From positions 1,364,001 to 1,428,000 of the forward strand of contig NZ_CP026721.1 in NCBI RefSeq assembly GCF_004117075.1: a stretch of 64,000 nucleotides of DNA. The letters are read 5' to 3'. Positions 37,953 to 46,771 of the stretch are shown here, in pieces. The stretch comes from Fervidobacterium changbaicum (GTDB taxonomy: Bacteria > Thermotogota > Thermotogae > Thermotogales > Fervidobacteriaceae). Under the pieces are notes generated by a model that was not told the origin of the DNA, did not search any database, and saw only the letters and a list, made by a program, of their open reading frames with translations. Position numbers and translations under genes: made by a program. Numbering within the stretch: the stretch's first letter is position 1; every line of letters starts with the position of its first letter.

Positions 37953-37986
37953 AAAAAAATACCCCCGGTCTATCAATCCGGGGGGT
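37953..37986 (-). terminator. Intrinsic terminator in the leader of the PelG-like gene
   Basis: On the minus strand, ACCCCC(C)GG and CCGGGGGT form a strong stem with a nine-base loop followed by ATTTTTTTA. It lies 65 bases before the ATG at 37888, and no protein gene lies upstream on this strand. It must end either a small RNA or an attenuated leader. Confidence 0.8.
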
Positions 37987-38011
37987 CTTGAAAAAGTTTT
38001 TCAACTCTTCC

Positions 38012-38150
38012 AAGGGGGGATAGGGGGGTCGCTGCACATATATTTTGCTATATCCAACGTAAAGTTTCAAGTATCCAAGTGTTAATGAAATGATACGATT
38101 GGCTCAAATTTGTGTTTAGCTCATCACTAAACACTTGGATATTTTGCAGC
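38012..38150 (-). ncRNA. Candidate structured leader RNA / small RNA upstream of the PelG-like gene
   Basis: The 504-base gap 37889-38392 holds no gene. On the minus strand GCTGCA (38145-38150) and TGCAGC (38031-38036) close a domain. Inside it, AACACTTGGATA (38130-38141) can pair with TATCCAAGTGTT (38072-38083); CTAAACAC (38127-38134) can pair with GTGTTTAG (38112-38119); and TTGGATAT (38135-38142) can pair with ATATCCAA (38050-38057). These pairings exclude each other. Two C6 runs (38013-38030) follow and could compete for the G-run of the terminator. I match it to no known riboswitch class. Confidence 0.45.
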
Positions 38151-38239
38151 TTCACTGGGAAGTTAGAGCGTACGAGGGCATTGAATCCGTAAATATATAA
38201 AGCAAAGAAAGAAGAAAAGAAATAGTACTTAGCTCAGAT

Positions 38240-38268
38240 TTGCATCACGTATCGTTTTGGTGTATAAT
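38240..38268 (+). promoter_or_regulatory. Promoter for the Fe-S protein/dprA/panC run
   Basis: TTGCAT (38240-38245) and TATAAT (38263-38268) with TG just upstream, 17 bases apart. The -10 is perfect and the -35 weak. The first start codon is 125 bases downstream. Confidence 0.5.
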
Positions 38269-38392
38269 AATATAAAACAACGAGCTTGTATTTAATATTT
38301 GGTTTGTGTGGCGCTTTCATTAATTTTCTTGTTTTTCTTTCATTTTTGAATGGTTATGATTTTTATTTCACATACTTTCGGAGGTGAACGGT

Positions 38393-38680
38393 GTGGTGGT
38401 TGTTTACTCAGCAGTCCTGCTTGGAGGACTCGGTTTTGCATTCGGTTTGTTTCTGTCGTACGTTTCAGAGAAGTTCAAAGTTGAAGAAGACCCAACGGTC
38501 AAGCTTATTTTAGAAGCGTTGCCAGGGATAAATTGCGGTGCTTGTGGCTACCCTGGATGTGAAGGATATGCAAAAGCCATAGTGAAAGGTGACAAACCAG
38601 ATAAATGTTTGCCAGGTAAAAAATCAGGTGTGGAAGAAAGAATTAAAGAGATACTTAGCCAGCGTGCCAATGGCAATTAG
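38393..38680 (+). CDS. RnfB-N-terminus-like 4Fe-4S protein (stand-alone)
   Basis: The 95-residue product has one N-terminal membrane helix (VVVYSAVLLGGLGFAFGLFL) and a four-cysteine Fe-S domain NCGACGYPGCEGYAKAI...DKC. This is the arrangement of the first third of RnfB, but the ferredoxin domains of full RnfB (about 270 residues) are absent and no other rnf genes are nearby. It may pass electrons to a membrane complex encoded elsewhere. GGAGGTGA lies five bases before the GTG at 38393; GTG 38396 is equally possible. Confidence 0.75.
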   Translation: MVVVYSAVLLGGLGFAFGLFLSYVSEKFKVEEDPTVKLILEALPGINCGACGYPGCEGYAKAIVKGDKPDKCLPGKKSGVEERIKEILSQRANGN

Positions 38681-38719
38681 TATGCTTCTGTATTTTAAGA
38701 TGAGTTTAATTTCTACTTA

Positions 38720-38745
38720 TTTTAGTAACGCGTTTTAGTAACGCG
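38720..38745 (+). repeat. Perfect 13-bp tandem duplication before dprA
   Basis: TTTTAGTAACGCG occurs twice back to back, ending 22 bases before the dprA start. Function unknown; replication slippage is the simplest origin. Confidence 0.9.
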
Positions 38746-38767
38746 TGGATAACTCGGGGGATAGGGA

Positions 38768-39784
38768 ATGCGGCTAGATTTTGATACTTCGGTAAATATT
38801 GTTGCGTTCTCGAAAGTATTTAGAAAAAAAGTATCCGAGATAGAAGAATACCTGCAATACGACACAAAACTTTTCGAAGAGTCGGCAAACTCTTCCTCTG
38901 TTTTACTCGACTTGGTAGGGAAATTGAAAAGTTACCTGAAAAAATCGGACGTTAGGCTGATGACTTACTGGGATGATGAATATCCAGATTTGCTCAAGAA
39001 CATACCGGACCCACCGGTATGTTTATTTGTTAAAGGTAAATGGGAGTATTTGTCGTATAATCTTTTCGCAGTTGTTGGAACGCGTAAGATGACTAGCTAC
39101 GGCAAACAGGTAACAGAAAGATTTGTTAGCGAAATTTCAAAACATTTTGTAATCGTGAGCGGTATGGCTTACGGAGTTGATACCATAGCACATTCGAGTG
39201 CTTTAAGGTTGAACAGACCTACCATTGCTGTGCTTGGATGTGGCGTGGATGTGGTGTATCCTAAATCAAATAAGATGCTTTACGAACAAATAATAGATAA
39301 CGGGTGCGTAGTTAGCGAATATCTGCCTTGGGAATCGCCTAAGAAATTCACATTTGTAGAGAGAAATAGAATAATATCTGGTCTTTCGGTAGGTGTATTG
39401 GTCACCGAAGCTGGTGTTGAAAGTGGTGCGCTCATAACGGCAAAGTACGCTATTGAACAAGGAAGAGATGTTTTTGCAGTTCCAGGAGATATCTTTAGAA
39501 CAACTTCTCAGGGGACAAATTACCTTATTAAAAGCGGAGCCTTTGTTGCAACCGAACCTTCTGATATACTTGAATACTACGGCTTTAAAGACCACAGAAA
39601 GATAGTTGAACTGACGGATGATGAAGCTCAAATCTTCGGTGCCATTGAAAGTGAGGTAACAATAGAAGAAATGTCAGAAAAACTAAATGTCCCAATCTCG
39701 CAAGTTATGCTCATTTTAACGACTTTGGAGCTCAAAGGTCTTGTTTACAGGACAGAACGCAATACGTATGCAAGGGCTAGGTAA
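38768..39784 (+). CDS. dprA: DNA-processing protein DprA
   Basis: The 338-residue protein loads RecA on incoming single-stranded DNA during transformation. It has the Rossmann-like DprA core: VVGTRKMTSYGKQVTERFV, SGMAYGVDTIAHSSAL, AVLGCGVDVVYPKSN, NRIISGLS and EAGVESGALITAKYA. A C-terminal winged-helix region follows (VTIEEMSEKLNVPISQVMLILTTLELKG). GGGGGATAGGGA precedes the ATG. It lies 87 bases after the Fe-S gene. Confidence 0.95.
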   Translation: MRLDFDTSVNIVAFSKVFRKKVSEIEEYLQYDTKLFEESANSSSVLLDLVGKLKSYLKKSDVRLMTYWDDEYPDLLKNIPDPPVCLFVKGKWEYLSYNLFAVVGTRKMTSYGKQVTERFVSEISKHFVIVSGMAYGVDTIAHSSALRLNRPTIAVLGCGVDVVYPKSNKMLYEQIIDNGCVVSEYLPWESPKKFTFVERNRIISGLSVGVLVTEAGVESGALITAKYAIEQGRDVFAVPGDIFRTTSQGTNYLIKSGAFVATEPSDILEYYGFKDHRKIVELTDDEAQIFGAIESEVTIEEMSEKLNVPISQVMLILTTLELKGLVYRTERNTYARAR

Positions 39785-39886
39785 ACATTAAAAACGGTGT
39801 AATAAAACGCACGCCAATATGCGGCGGTAATATCGAATATCGATTGTTCGAGATGTTTTTGCGAACGTATGGAAGGAGGCGAAAAT

Positions 39887-40729
39887 ATGCGCCTTGTTCA
39901 CACAATAGCGGAAATGAAGAAGATAGTGAACGATATCTTGAAAAGCGGCAAAAGTATAGGTTTTGTGCCTACAATGGGATATCTTCACAAAGGACATTTG
40001 AGTTTGGTGGAAGCCGCACGCAAGGAGAACGATGTTGTTGTTGTCAGTATATTTGTCAATCCGACACAGTTTGGACCAAATGAGGATTACAGCAGGTATC
40101 CGCGTGACCTCGAGAGAGATTTGAGATTGCTGGAGCCCATAGGTGTAGACTATGTTTTCAATCCATCCGTTGAGGAAATGTACCCAGCTATGTATTCAAC
40201 ATACGTCGAGGAAGTTGAACTTTCAAAGTATCTGTGCGGTGCAAGTAGGCCTGGGCATTTCAGAGGAGTTTGTACCGTTGTGACAAAGCTTTTTAACATA
40301 GTGAAACCAACGAAGGCTTATTTCGGTCAAAAGGATGCCCAGCAGTTCAGAGTTTTGAAAAGAATGGTAAGGGATTTGAATATGGATGTTGAGATGATAG
40401 AGATGCCCATCGTTCGGGAAGAAGATGGGCTGGCTATGTCTTCGAGGAACGTATATTTAAATCCAGAAGAAAGAAAAGAAGCAACGAGGTTGTATAAATC
40501 ACTTTTGAAAGCTAAAGAGCTTATCGAATCTGGGGAACGTGATGTACAGAAAATAAAAAGCGAAATGTTAAAAATACTTGACCATCCACTTTTAAAGGTT
40601 GATTACGTAGAGGTAGTTGATGAAGAAACGTTGCGACCAGTTGAAAAAATAGAGAGGAAAGTCATTGTGGCTCTTGCAGTTTTTGTTGGTAAGGCAAGGT
40701 TGATAGACAACATGATTTTTGAGGTTTGA
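39887..40729 (+). CDS. panC: Pantothenate synthetase
   Basis: The 280-residue enzyme joins pantoate and beta-alanine with ATP for coenzyme A synthesis. Motifs are the nucleotide-binding [46 protein letters not shown] and the KMSKS-like AMSSRNVYL. The ATG at 39887 follows GGAGG directly; an in-frame start six codons earlier is ahead of the site. Other pantothenate genes are not adjacent. Confidence 0.96.
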   Translation: MRLVHTIAEMKKIVNDILKSGKSIGFVPTMGYLHKGHLSLVEAARKENDVVVVSIFVNPTQFGPNEDYSRYPRDLERDLRLLEPIGVDYVFNPSVEEMYPAMYSTYVEEVELSKYLCGASRPGHFRGVCTVVTKLFNIVKPTKAYFGQKDAQQFRVLKRMVRDLNMDVEMIEMPIVREEDGLAMSSRNVYLNPEERKEATRLYKSLLKAKELIESGERDVQKIKSEMLKILDHPLLKVDYVEVVDEETLRPVEKIERKVIVALAVFVGKARLIDNMIFEV

Positions 40730-40784
40730 GTATCGGGGAATATAAGACATCAGGTAAACAGACGAAAAGTGGGAGGTTTTGAAA

Positions 40785-42953
40785 TTGATATACAAACTCG
40801 TGTACGGAGAACCAGACATCGAAAGTAGTGCGGTGCTGAGTAGGTTCACTAACAAAATACCTTTATCAAAATCCGATGAATTTATTTCCTTATTCAGAGA
40901 TTTTCAAGCACAAACTGAAGAGTACAACGGTCAGGTATTTTTTGTTCTAAAAAGGCAATACGACTCAGACGGGTACTTTTTCGGATTTGGTGATAAGGTC
41001 GGTCCCCTTGATAGGAATGGGCGCAAGTACACGTTCTGGAATACCGATAATTTCACACACCATCCGAGTGCAGACCCTCTTTACAAATCCTTCCCGTTTT
41101 ATATATACGTCTCAAAGGATCTGAAAACCAAATATGGCTGTTTCACGGACTTCCCGGGATATTTAGAAATAGACGTAAACTCGAATAACGATAATACTCT
41201 AACCTTCAGATCAAAAGGTAAGGGGTTTGTTCAGTACATAATTATCGAAAATTCAGTGAGAAAAATCGTGGAGCAGTATCTTAAATTGACCGGAAAGAAT
41301 ATAGCCTTCCCAGTTTGGGCTTTCGGTTACCAGCAATCCAGATGGAGCTACTTCAGTGAAAAGGAAGTTTTAGATATCGCTCAGAAGTTTAGAGCGAAAA
41401 AAATCCCTTGCGACGTGATTTATCTTGATATAGACTATATGGAAAAGTACAAAGTGTTCACTTGGAACAAAAAGAACTTCCCAAATTACAAAAAGATGCT
41501 AGAATCACTACATAAAGACGGATTTAAGGTGGTATCGATCCTCGATCCCGGAGTGAGGGTGGAAGAAGGGTATTTTGTGTTCGAAGAAGGAAAGAACAAG
41601 TACTTTTTAAAGGATCCTTCGGGGAAAGATTTTGAAGGTGCGGTTTGGCCTGGTAGGGTTAGGTTCCCTGACTTTTTAAATAAGAACGTTCGAAATTGGT
41701 GGGCAAAGAATGCAAAGAAATACTTGGACGATGGCGTAGATGGTTTTTGGAACGATATGAACGAAATTGCGATATTCGCAACGGAAAAGGATTTACAAGA
41801 GGCCAGAGAAAAACTGAAAGAAGCGAAGTTAGAGGACGGCATCAACCTTGCTGGTTTACTGGGAACAATAGGTGAAATAGGGCGCAGGGGACATGGCGAT
41901 GACATTGTACACCTTGATGGAACTCCGCACTGGAAAGTGAAAAATGTGTACGGTCTCAACATGGTGCGTGCTACGTCCGAAATGCTTCAAAAAGAAAACA
42001 AAAGGCCTTTCTTATTAACACGCTCAGCTTACTCCGGTATCCAGAGATTTGGAGGAGTGTGGACTGGAGATAACCACAGTTGGTGGGAACACATCCTTCA
42101 GGAAATAGTGAGGCTCAATTCTCTAAGCCTTGCTGGCGTGTTTTATAGCGGATGTGATGTTGGTGGTTTTGGTGGGGATGTGAATGCACAATTGCTTATC
42201 AGATTCATGCAATTCGGTTTGTTCACGCCGATGTTCAGAAATCACTCAGCTATCGGAACAAGAAGGCAAGAACCTTGGGAATTTGGACCTGAAACCGAAT
42301 CAATTCTCAAAGAAGTAATAAACTGGAGATATAGGCTGATTCCGTACATCTACACACAGTACATGATTGGTGTTCTTAAAGACAAACCACTCATGAGACC
42401 TCTGTTCTACGATTTTGAACAACCAGAGTCGTTCGGAATAGAGGATGAGTACCTATTTGGTGATAGCATCTTGGTTGCTCCAGTGTACAGACCAAACGTT
42501 CAAAAGCGTGTCGTTTGGTTACCAAAAACAAGTATAGGAATTTTCGATAACAAAGTCTACAAAAAGGGTTGGAATGTTGTAGATACTCCTATTGAATATA
42601 TACCGGCGTTTCAAATAGTGAATTCAGCCATTCCTACGATTGAACCAACGCAGTACGTTGACTTATCTAAAGTGGATAAGATAGTCTGGAAAGTTTTCAG
42701 GACATCGGAGCGCGCAAAGGTAACTGGATACCTCTACGAAGATGATGGTAGCACGTTTGATTACAAGAAAGGTGTCTATAACTTAAAACAGGTCACAGTG
42801 AAGGACGGATACGTAGAAGTCAAGACCTTGAATAGTAAGTACGTGACAAGAGAACGTGAGTGGAAATTTGAAATCTTGGATTCCAAAGGACAGATGAAAA
42901 AGTTGAGTGTCGTGGTGGGAAGCGATGGAGAACTTAAGATTCCAATCCAATGA
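40785..42953 (+). CDS. Alpha-glucosidase, glycoside hydrolase family 31
   Basis: The 722-residue cytoplasmic enzyme has the GH31 layout: an N-terminal beta region (YFFGFGDKVGPLDRNGRKY), the barrel with GYQQSRWSYF and IDYMEKYKVFTWN, nucleophile Asp324 in DGFWNDMNE, and the acid/base segment WTGDNHSWWEHI, followed by GCDVGGF. No signal peptide is seen. Activity is probably alpha-glucosidase, though alpha-xylosidases share this fold. The TTG at 40785 is eight bases after GGGAGG; a TTG at 40779 is too close. Its end overlaps xseA. Confidence 0.9.
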   Translation: MIYKLVYGEPDIESSAVLSRFTNKIPLSKSDEFISLFRDFQAQTEEYNGQVFFVLKRQYDSDGYFFGFGDKVGPLDRNGRKYTFWNTDNFTHHPSADPLYKSFPFYIYVSKDLKTKYGCFTDFPGYLEIDVNSNNDNTLTFRSKGKGFVQYIIIENSVRKIVEQYLKLTGKNIAFPVWAFGYQQSRWSYFSEKEVLDIAQKFRAKKIPCDVIYLDIDYMEKYKVFTWNKKNFPNYKKMLESLHKDGFKVVSILDPGVRVEEGYFVFEEGKNKYFLKDPSGKDFEGAVWPGRVRFPDFLNKNVRNWWAKNAKKYLDDGVDGFWNDMNEIAIFATEKDLQEAREKLKEAKLEDGINLAGLLGTIGEIGRRGHGDDIVHLDGTPHWKVKNVYGLNMVRATSEMLQKENKRPFLLTRSAYSGIQRFGGVWTGDNHSWWEHILQEIVRLNSLSLAGVFYSGCDVGGFGGDVNAQLLIRFMQFGLFTPMFRNHSAIGTRRQEPWEFGPETESILKEVINWRYRLIPYIYTQYMIGVLKDKPLMRPLFYDFEQPESFGIEDEYLFGDSILVAPVYRPNVQKRVVWLPKTSIGIFDNKVYKKGWNVVDTPIEYIPAFQIVNSAIPTIEPTQYVDLSKVDKIVWKVFRTSERAKVTGYLYEDDGSTFDYKKGVYNLKQVTVKDGYVEVKTLNSKYVTREREWKFEILDSKGQMKKLSVVVGSDGELKIPIQ

Positions 42954-44406
42954 ATCTTTGAATTTCGAAACACTTAGGGATTTTGTTGAATATATCCATA
43001 GCAGGCTCAAAGAAACGAATATTCTTTCTCAAAGGTACAGATTCGTTGCCGATGTTGTAAAGGTGAAACCGTACAATGGTACTTTGTATATCACTGTTTC
43101 ACAAGAAGGTGAAGATGGAAAGAAGTTTGAGCTCACCGTTGTTGTATGGAAACACCTTTTGAAAGGTATAATGTCATACCTTTATGCTTTTGGAGTTAAA
43201 AGTATAAACGATTTGGAGCACAAAAAATGGGAGTTTCAAGGCAGGCTTTCTTTTTATCCAGACAGGTTTCAGTTCAGCTTTTGGGCTGATTCCATTGCAC
43301 CGCAAGGTGAGTCGGATATATTAAGAAGAAGACAAAAGATAAGAGAAGAGTTGAGAAAGCAAGGATTGCTCATGGAAGTGACTCACGAACTTTCAGAACT
43401 CGAACCCATCAAATTGATTGCTGTGATTACTTCAAAAACCGCTCAGGGGTACTTCGACTTTCTTTCGAACCTTTTGGTTCCAGAAACCTATCGGCCTGTG
43501 ATACACCTTTACGAATCTTCAATGCAAGGTGTATCGACAGCGCAGGAAGTCATTGCAGCGATGAACAGGATCGAGCTTTTCTGTAGGACCAACAACGTGA
43601 GGTACGATGTGATAGCGATAATCAGAGGTGGTGGGGGACCAAGTGACTTGATGTTCTTCGACGACTACGAACTCGCTGTTCGAATAGCGTACATGAACAA
43701 GTACATACCTGTCTTAACAGGAATTGGGCATGAAAAGGACGAGACTGTTGCCGATTACGTTGCCTGGAGACGCTTCCCAACTCCGACAGCTGTTGCAAAA
43801 GAAATTTCCAACCAGTTGAAAACTTACATTGACAACATGGAGAGGAGTTATAACGAACTAAGTCAAAAACTAGGAGCTATTGTTGATATAACAGAAAGCA
43901 AGTTGCAGTCTGGAACGTTTGGTTTCCTGAGTGATTCTTTCAAAAATAATTTAGTAAGATCGGTTCGTGATATAAAAGAATACGCTAAGTATTTTGTAAG
44001 CAAGATAAATATCTCCGACTTGGAGAAGAGGCTTTCAGTAGAATTTGCAACCAATGTTTCGAGGAACTTGGACTCGAGACTCTCTGAATTTGGGCAATTT
44101 GTAGACAATTCGTTTAGTACGATTAGTAAACAACTAACAGTGAACTTAGAAAGAAAGATTAACGAAGTGAAAACCTTTGAAAACATATCTACCCTTATGG
44201 ACAAAAGCTACATAGCTTTTTACAACAAAACGGAAGGAGTTAGAGCGGAGCTTGAGACTATTGGAGGCCCTTTGAGAGCACTGTCTGTAGGTGGAGCGTT
44301 AGTTACAAAAGATGGCGAGATAGTTAGCAGCGTTAAGCAAATAAAAAGTAAAGACATTGTGAAGGTCAATTTTGTAGATGGTCAGGTAACTTCAAGAGTG
44401 ATTTGA
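42925..44406 (+). CDS. xseA: Exodeoxyribonuclease VII large subunit
   Basis: The 493-residue catalytic subunit degrades single-stranded DNA. It has an N-terminal OB-fold (YRFVADVVKVKPYNGTLYITV), the XseA core (AVITSKTAQGYFDFLSNL, IIRGGGGPSDLMFFDDYELA, GIGHEKDETVADYVA, PTPTAVAKEIS), and a long helical coiled-coil region for small-subunit binding. The likely ATG at 42925 overlaps the GH31 end by 29 bases. It is followed by xseB. Confidence 0.93.
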   Translation: MENLRFQSNESLNFETLRDFVEYIHSRLKETNILSQRYRFVADVVKVKPYNGTLYITVSQEGEDGKKFELTVVVWKHLLKGIMSYLYAFGVKSINDLEHKKWEFQGRLSFYPDRFQFSFWADSIAPQGESDILRRRQKIREELRKQGLLMEVTHELSELEPIKLIAVITSKTAQGYFDFLSNLLVPETYRPVIHLYESSMQGVSTAQEVIAAMNRIELFCRTNNVRYDVIAIIRGGGGPSDLMFFDDYELAVRIAYMNKYIPVLTGIGHEKDETVADYVAWRRFPTPTAVAKEISNQLKTYIDNMERSYNELSQKLGAIVDITESKLQSGTFGFLSDSFKNNLVRSVRDIKEYAKYFVSKINISDLEKRLSVEFATNVSRNLDSRLSEFGQFVDNSFSTISKQLTVNLERKINEVKTFENISTLMDKSYIAFYNKTEGVRAELETIGGPLRALSVGGALVTKDGEIVSSVKQIKSKDIVKVNFVDGQVTSRVI

Positions 44407-44446
44407 TATTTTAAATCCCAAAACTTTGTTAGGAGGGCATATAAAC

Positions 44447-44719
44447 ATGAAAGTAGCGGAAACGTACGACATTGAAAAAATATTATCGTTGGCTGAAGAA
44501 GAGATCAACAAACTCACTTTCAAAGAACTCATGGAACTTATTGATACAATTAAGAACTACTTTATCTCTTCAGAACTCGATATTGAAAAACAGATAGAAC
44601 TTTACGCGAAGGCCATACTTCTACTCACGAAAGCCAGGGAAAAGCTTATAACGATCAAAAAACAGAAAGAAGAAATCGATAGAAAGTACGAAGAATTTTT
44701 GAAGAATGTAGAAGAGTAA
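44447..44719 (+). CDS. xseB: Exodeoxyribonuclease VII small subunit-like protein
   Basis: The 90-residue all-helical, highly charged peptide (NKLTFKELMELIDTIKNYF, then a Lys/Glu-rich helix) has the size and character of XseB, and it follows xseA by 40 bases. The sequence itself is low in diagnostic motifs, so the call rests largely on context. AGGAGG precedes the ATG at 44447. Confidence 0.75.
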   Translation: MKVAETYDIEKILSLAEEEINKLTFKELMELIDTIKNYFISSELDIEKQIELYAKAILLLTKAREKLITIKKQKEEIDRKYEEFLKNVEE

Positions 44720-44753
44720 ACAAGCCGAAAAAACTAAAAGTAGGGGGATACAT

Positions 44754-45485
44754 ATGCTCGAAAAGACGGACAAGAGTTTCTTCAAAAAGTTCCCAATTGG
44801 TTACGCTTTAACGCTTGCTGTGGGGGTTGCTCTTCTTTACTTGGATTTTTCTTTTGTATCGATACTCAAAGACTACATGACGATCGTTGATTTTACGAGA
44901 ATAGGTCTCAGCATCATCTTAATTGCGTCCGGTATTTTTGAAATCATCGCTTATCTTTTTAGTTTTGTTCCAACTTCCAGATACGATAAAAACATCGAAG
45001 AATTGAAGACAATTGTTGTAAACCAAATCAGAGAGAAGGGACATTCTGTTCTTGGTGAATTTCTTTCATTCCGGCCATGGATGGAAAGTGAATACTATGC
45101 AAAATCAAGGCGCGGAGTAACAAAGTATTTCTATCCTGTTTACTACGTTGTACTTTCAACCGCTAACAACGTACTTTATGTTACTGAGGTCAGGCTTAAT
45201 ATACTCAATAAGAGTTTTCATATGGTTGGATACAATATTTTGCCGTTGAAATCGATTATTTCTGCAGGCGTAGTCCAAGACAGAATCCTCTTTTCAACAC
45301 TTTCAGGCGAGGATGCAGCAACTACGTATTTCTTGGAAGTAAGAACTATTGGCGGAGTTGTTAGAATCCCCGTCTTCGAGGAGGAAATCAGTAGCAAATT
45401 TGGTGATATCAGGGATATTCGTGACGATGTTTTCAGAAAACTTACACTAACTGTGCAGCTTCTTACACAACAAAAATCAAGTTAA
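44754..45485 (+). CDS. Hypothetical membrane protein
   Basis: The 243-residue protein has two membrane helices in its first 80 residues (YALTLAVGVALLYLDFSFV and IGLSIILIASGIFEIIAYLF) and a soluble C-terminal domain of beta character (YFYPVYYVVLSTANNVLYVTEVRLNI). I do not recognise the family. AGGGGG lies upstream of the ATG. It is the last gene of the run that starts at 38393. Confidence 0.75.
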   Translation: MLEKTDKSFFKKFPIGYALTLAVGVALLYLDFSFVSILKDYMTIVDFTRIGLSIILIASGIFEIIAYLFSFVPTSRYDKNIEELKTIVVNQIREKGHSVLGEFLSFRPWMESEYYAKSRRGVTKYFYPVYYVVLSTANNVLYVTEVRLNILNKSFHMVGYNILPLKSIISAGVVQDRILFSTLSGEDAATTYFLEVRTIGGVVRIPVFEEEISSKFGDIRDIRDDVFRKLTLTVQLLTQQKSS

Positions 45486-45609
45486 TAGTTCTTCTAATAG
45501 ATGAGCAGACAACAAGCATACTTGTTTTTGATAAAGAATAAGTGCCATTTTTTGAAAAAAACTATTGCAAAATGTTCCCATTTGTCTAAAAAAATCAATT
45601 CTAAGAAAC

Positions 45610-45639
45610 TTGTAAGTTACAACCAAATTGTGGTATAAT
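45610..45639 (+). promoter_or_regulatory. Promoter of the opp operon
   Basis: TTGTAA (45610-45615) and a perfect TATAAT (45634-45639) are 18 bases apart. The leader to the TTG start at 45770 is about 125 bases. I see nothing coding in 45486-45769. Confidence 0.6.
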
Positions 45640-45769
45640 ACATGTTAGTCGACTTTCTACATGCATTATTGTCGCCTAAAGTGTAACTGAGAAAATTCAG
45701 GGCTAAAACTCTTAATTAAAAAAGTAAATCGAATTCTAAAGATACAGCATTGAAGGAGGACTGGTAGAT

Positions 45770-46771
45770 TTGGACCCCATTCTCAGCGTTAGAAACTTGA
45801 GCACTTGGTTTTATCTCGAAGAAGGTGTACTAAAAGCGGTTAACGATGTGTCGTTTGAACTGTCCCAAAACGAAGTTCTTGGAATTGTCGGTGAAACAGG
45901 TTCTGGCAAGAGTATCACCGTTCGAAGTATTATGAGGCTTATCCACCATCCTGGTAAAATTGTGAACGGTCAGATTATATACAGAGGCCGTGGAAGAGAA
46001 GAAGATATTGTAAAGATGGACGAGGATGAACTTACCGAAATCCGAGGTAAAGAGATATCAATGATTTTCCAAGACCCACTTACATCTTTGAACCCACTTT
46101 ACACGATTGGCGACCAGTTAATGGAAACGATTATTCAACACCAACATGTTGACAGAGCAACAGCGTGGAAACTTGCAGTTGAGATGTTAAGGAAAGTTCA
46201 AATTCCTGAACCGGAAAAGAGAATGAACTCGTATCCTTTTGAGTTTAGTGGAGGGATGAAACAGAGGGTTGTTATTGCTATTGCTCTTTCTTGTAATCCG
46301 AAGATACTTATAGCTGACGAGCCAACAACGGCACTTGATGTCACCATACAGGCACAAGTTCTTGAATTGATGAAAGACCTTCAAAAAGAATTGAAGACGG
46401 GAACAATTTTCATCACCCACGACCTTGGGGTTATTTCTGCAATGGCTGACAGGGTTATGGTAATGTACGGTGGAAGGCAGATGGAATTAGCACCTGCAGA
46501 AGATTTGTTCCACAAGCCGATGCATCCATATACCAATATGCTCTTGAAATCTATCCCAAGGGTTGACATAAAGCAAGACAAATTAGAATCGATACCAGGT
46601 CAACCACCGAGAATGATAGATGTTCCCGAAGTTTGTCCATTTGCGCCAAGATGTCCAAGAAGACTTGATAAGTGCGCGAAAGAATTGCCACCATTTGCAG
46701 AACTTGAACCAGGGCACTTTGTCAGATGCTTTAACCCAGTAGAAGTCGGAGGGGATATAAATGCCAAGTAA
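45770..46771 (+). CDS. oppD: Oligopeptide/oligosaccharide ABC transporter ATP-binding protein (OppD/DppD type)
   Basis: The 333-residue ATPase has Walker A GETGSGKS, Q-loop FQDPLTSLNPLYTIG, signature FSGGMKQR and Walker B ILIADEPTTALD. The C-terminal extension has the oligopeptide-ATPase cysteine motif CPFAPRCPRRLDKC. It pairs with OppF to drive the permease at 49646-52355. The TTG start is ten bases after AAGGAGG. It overlaps oppF by 11 bases. Confidence 0.93.
   Translation: MDPILSVRNLSTWFYLEEGVLKAVNDVSFELSQNEVLGIVGETGSGKSITVRSIMRLIHHPGKIVNGQIIYRGRGREEDIVKMDEDELTEIRGKEISMIFQDPLTSLNPLYTIGDQLMETIIQHQHVDRATAWKLAVEMLRKVQIPEPEKRMNSYPFEFSGGMKQRVVIAIALSCNPKILIADEPTTALDVTIQAQVLELMKDLQKELKTGTIFITHDLGVISAMADRVMVMYGGRQMELAPAEDLFHKPMHPYTNMLLKSIPRVDIKQDKLESIPGQPPRMIDVPEVCPFAPRCPRRLDKCAKELPPFAELEPGHFVRCFNPVEVGGDINAK

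Noticed and set aside
37876-38070. 64-residue minus-strand open frame upstream of the PelG-like gene
   Set aside because: It runs across an intrinsic terminator and C-rich runs, has no ribosome site, and reads as unnatural sequence (RPPYPPLEELKNFF). The region is better explained as a leader RNA.
38072-38141. Inverted repeat as the ends of a miniature transposon
   Set aside because: No target duplication is visible, and the pairing segments overlap in a way that fits RNA folding better than element ends.
41486-41962. 158-residue antisense frame within the GH31 gene
   Set aside because: Overlaps a clear enzyme gene completely; it is a codon-bias shadow.
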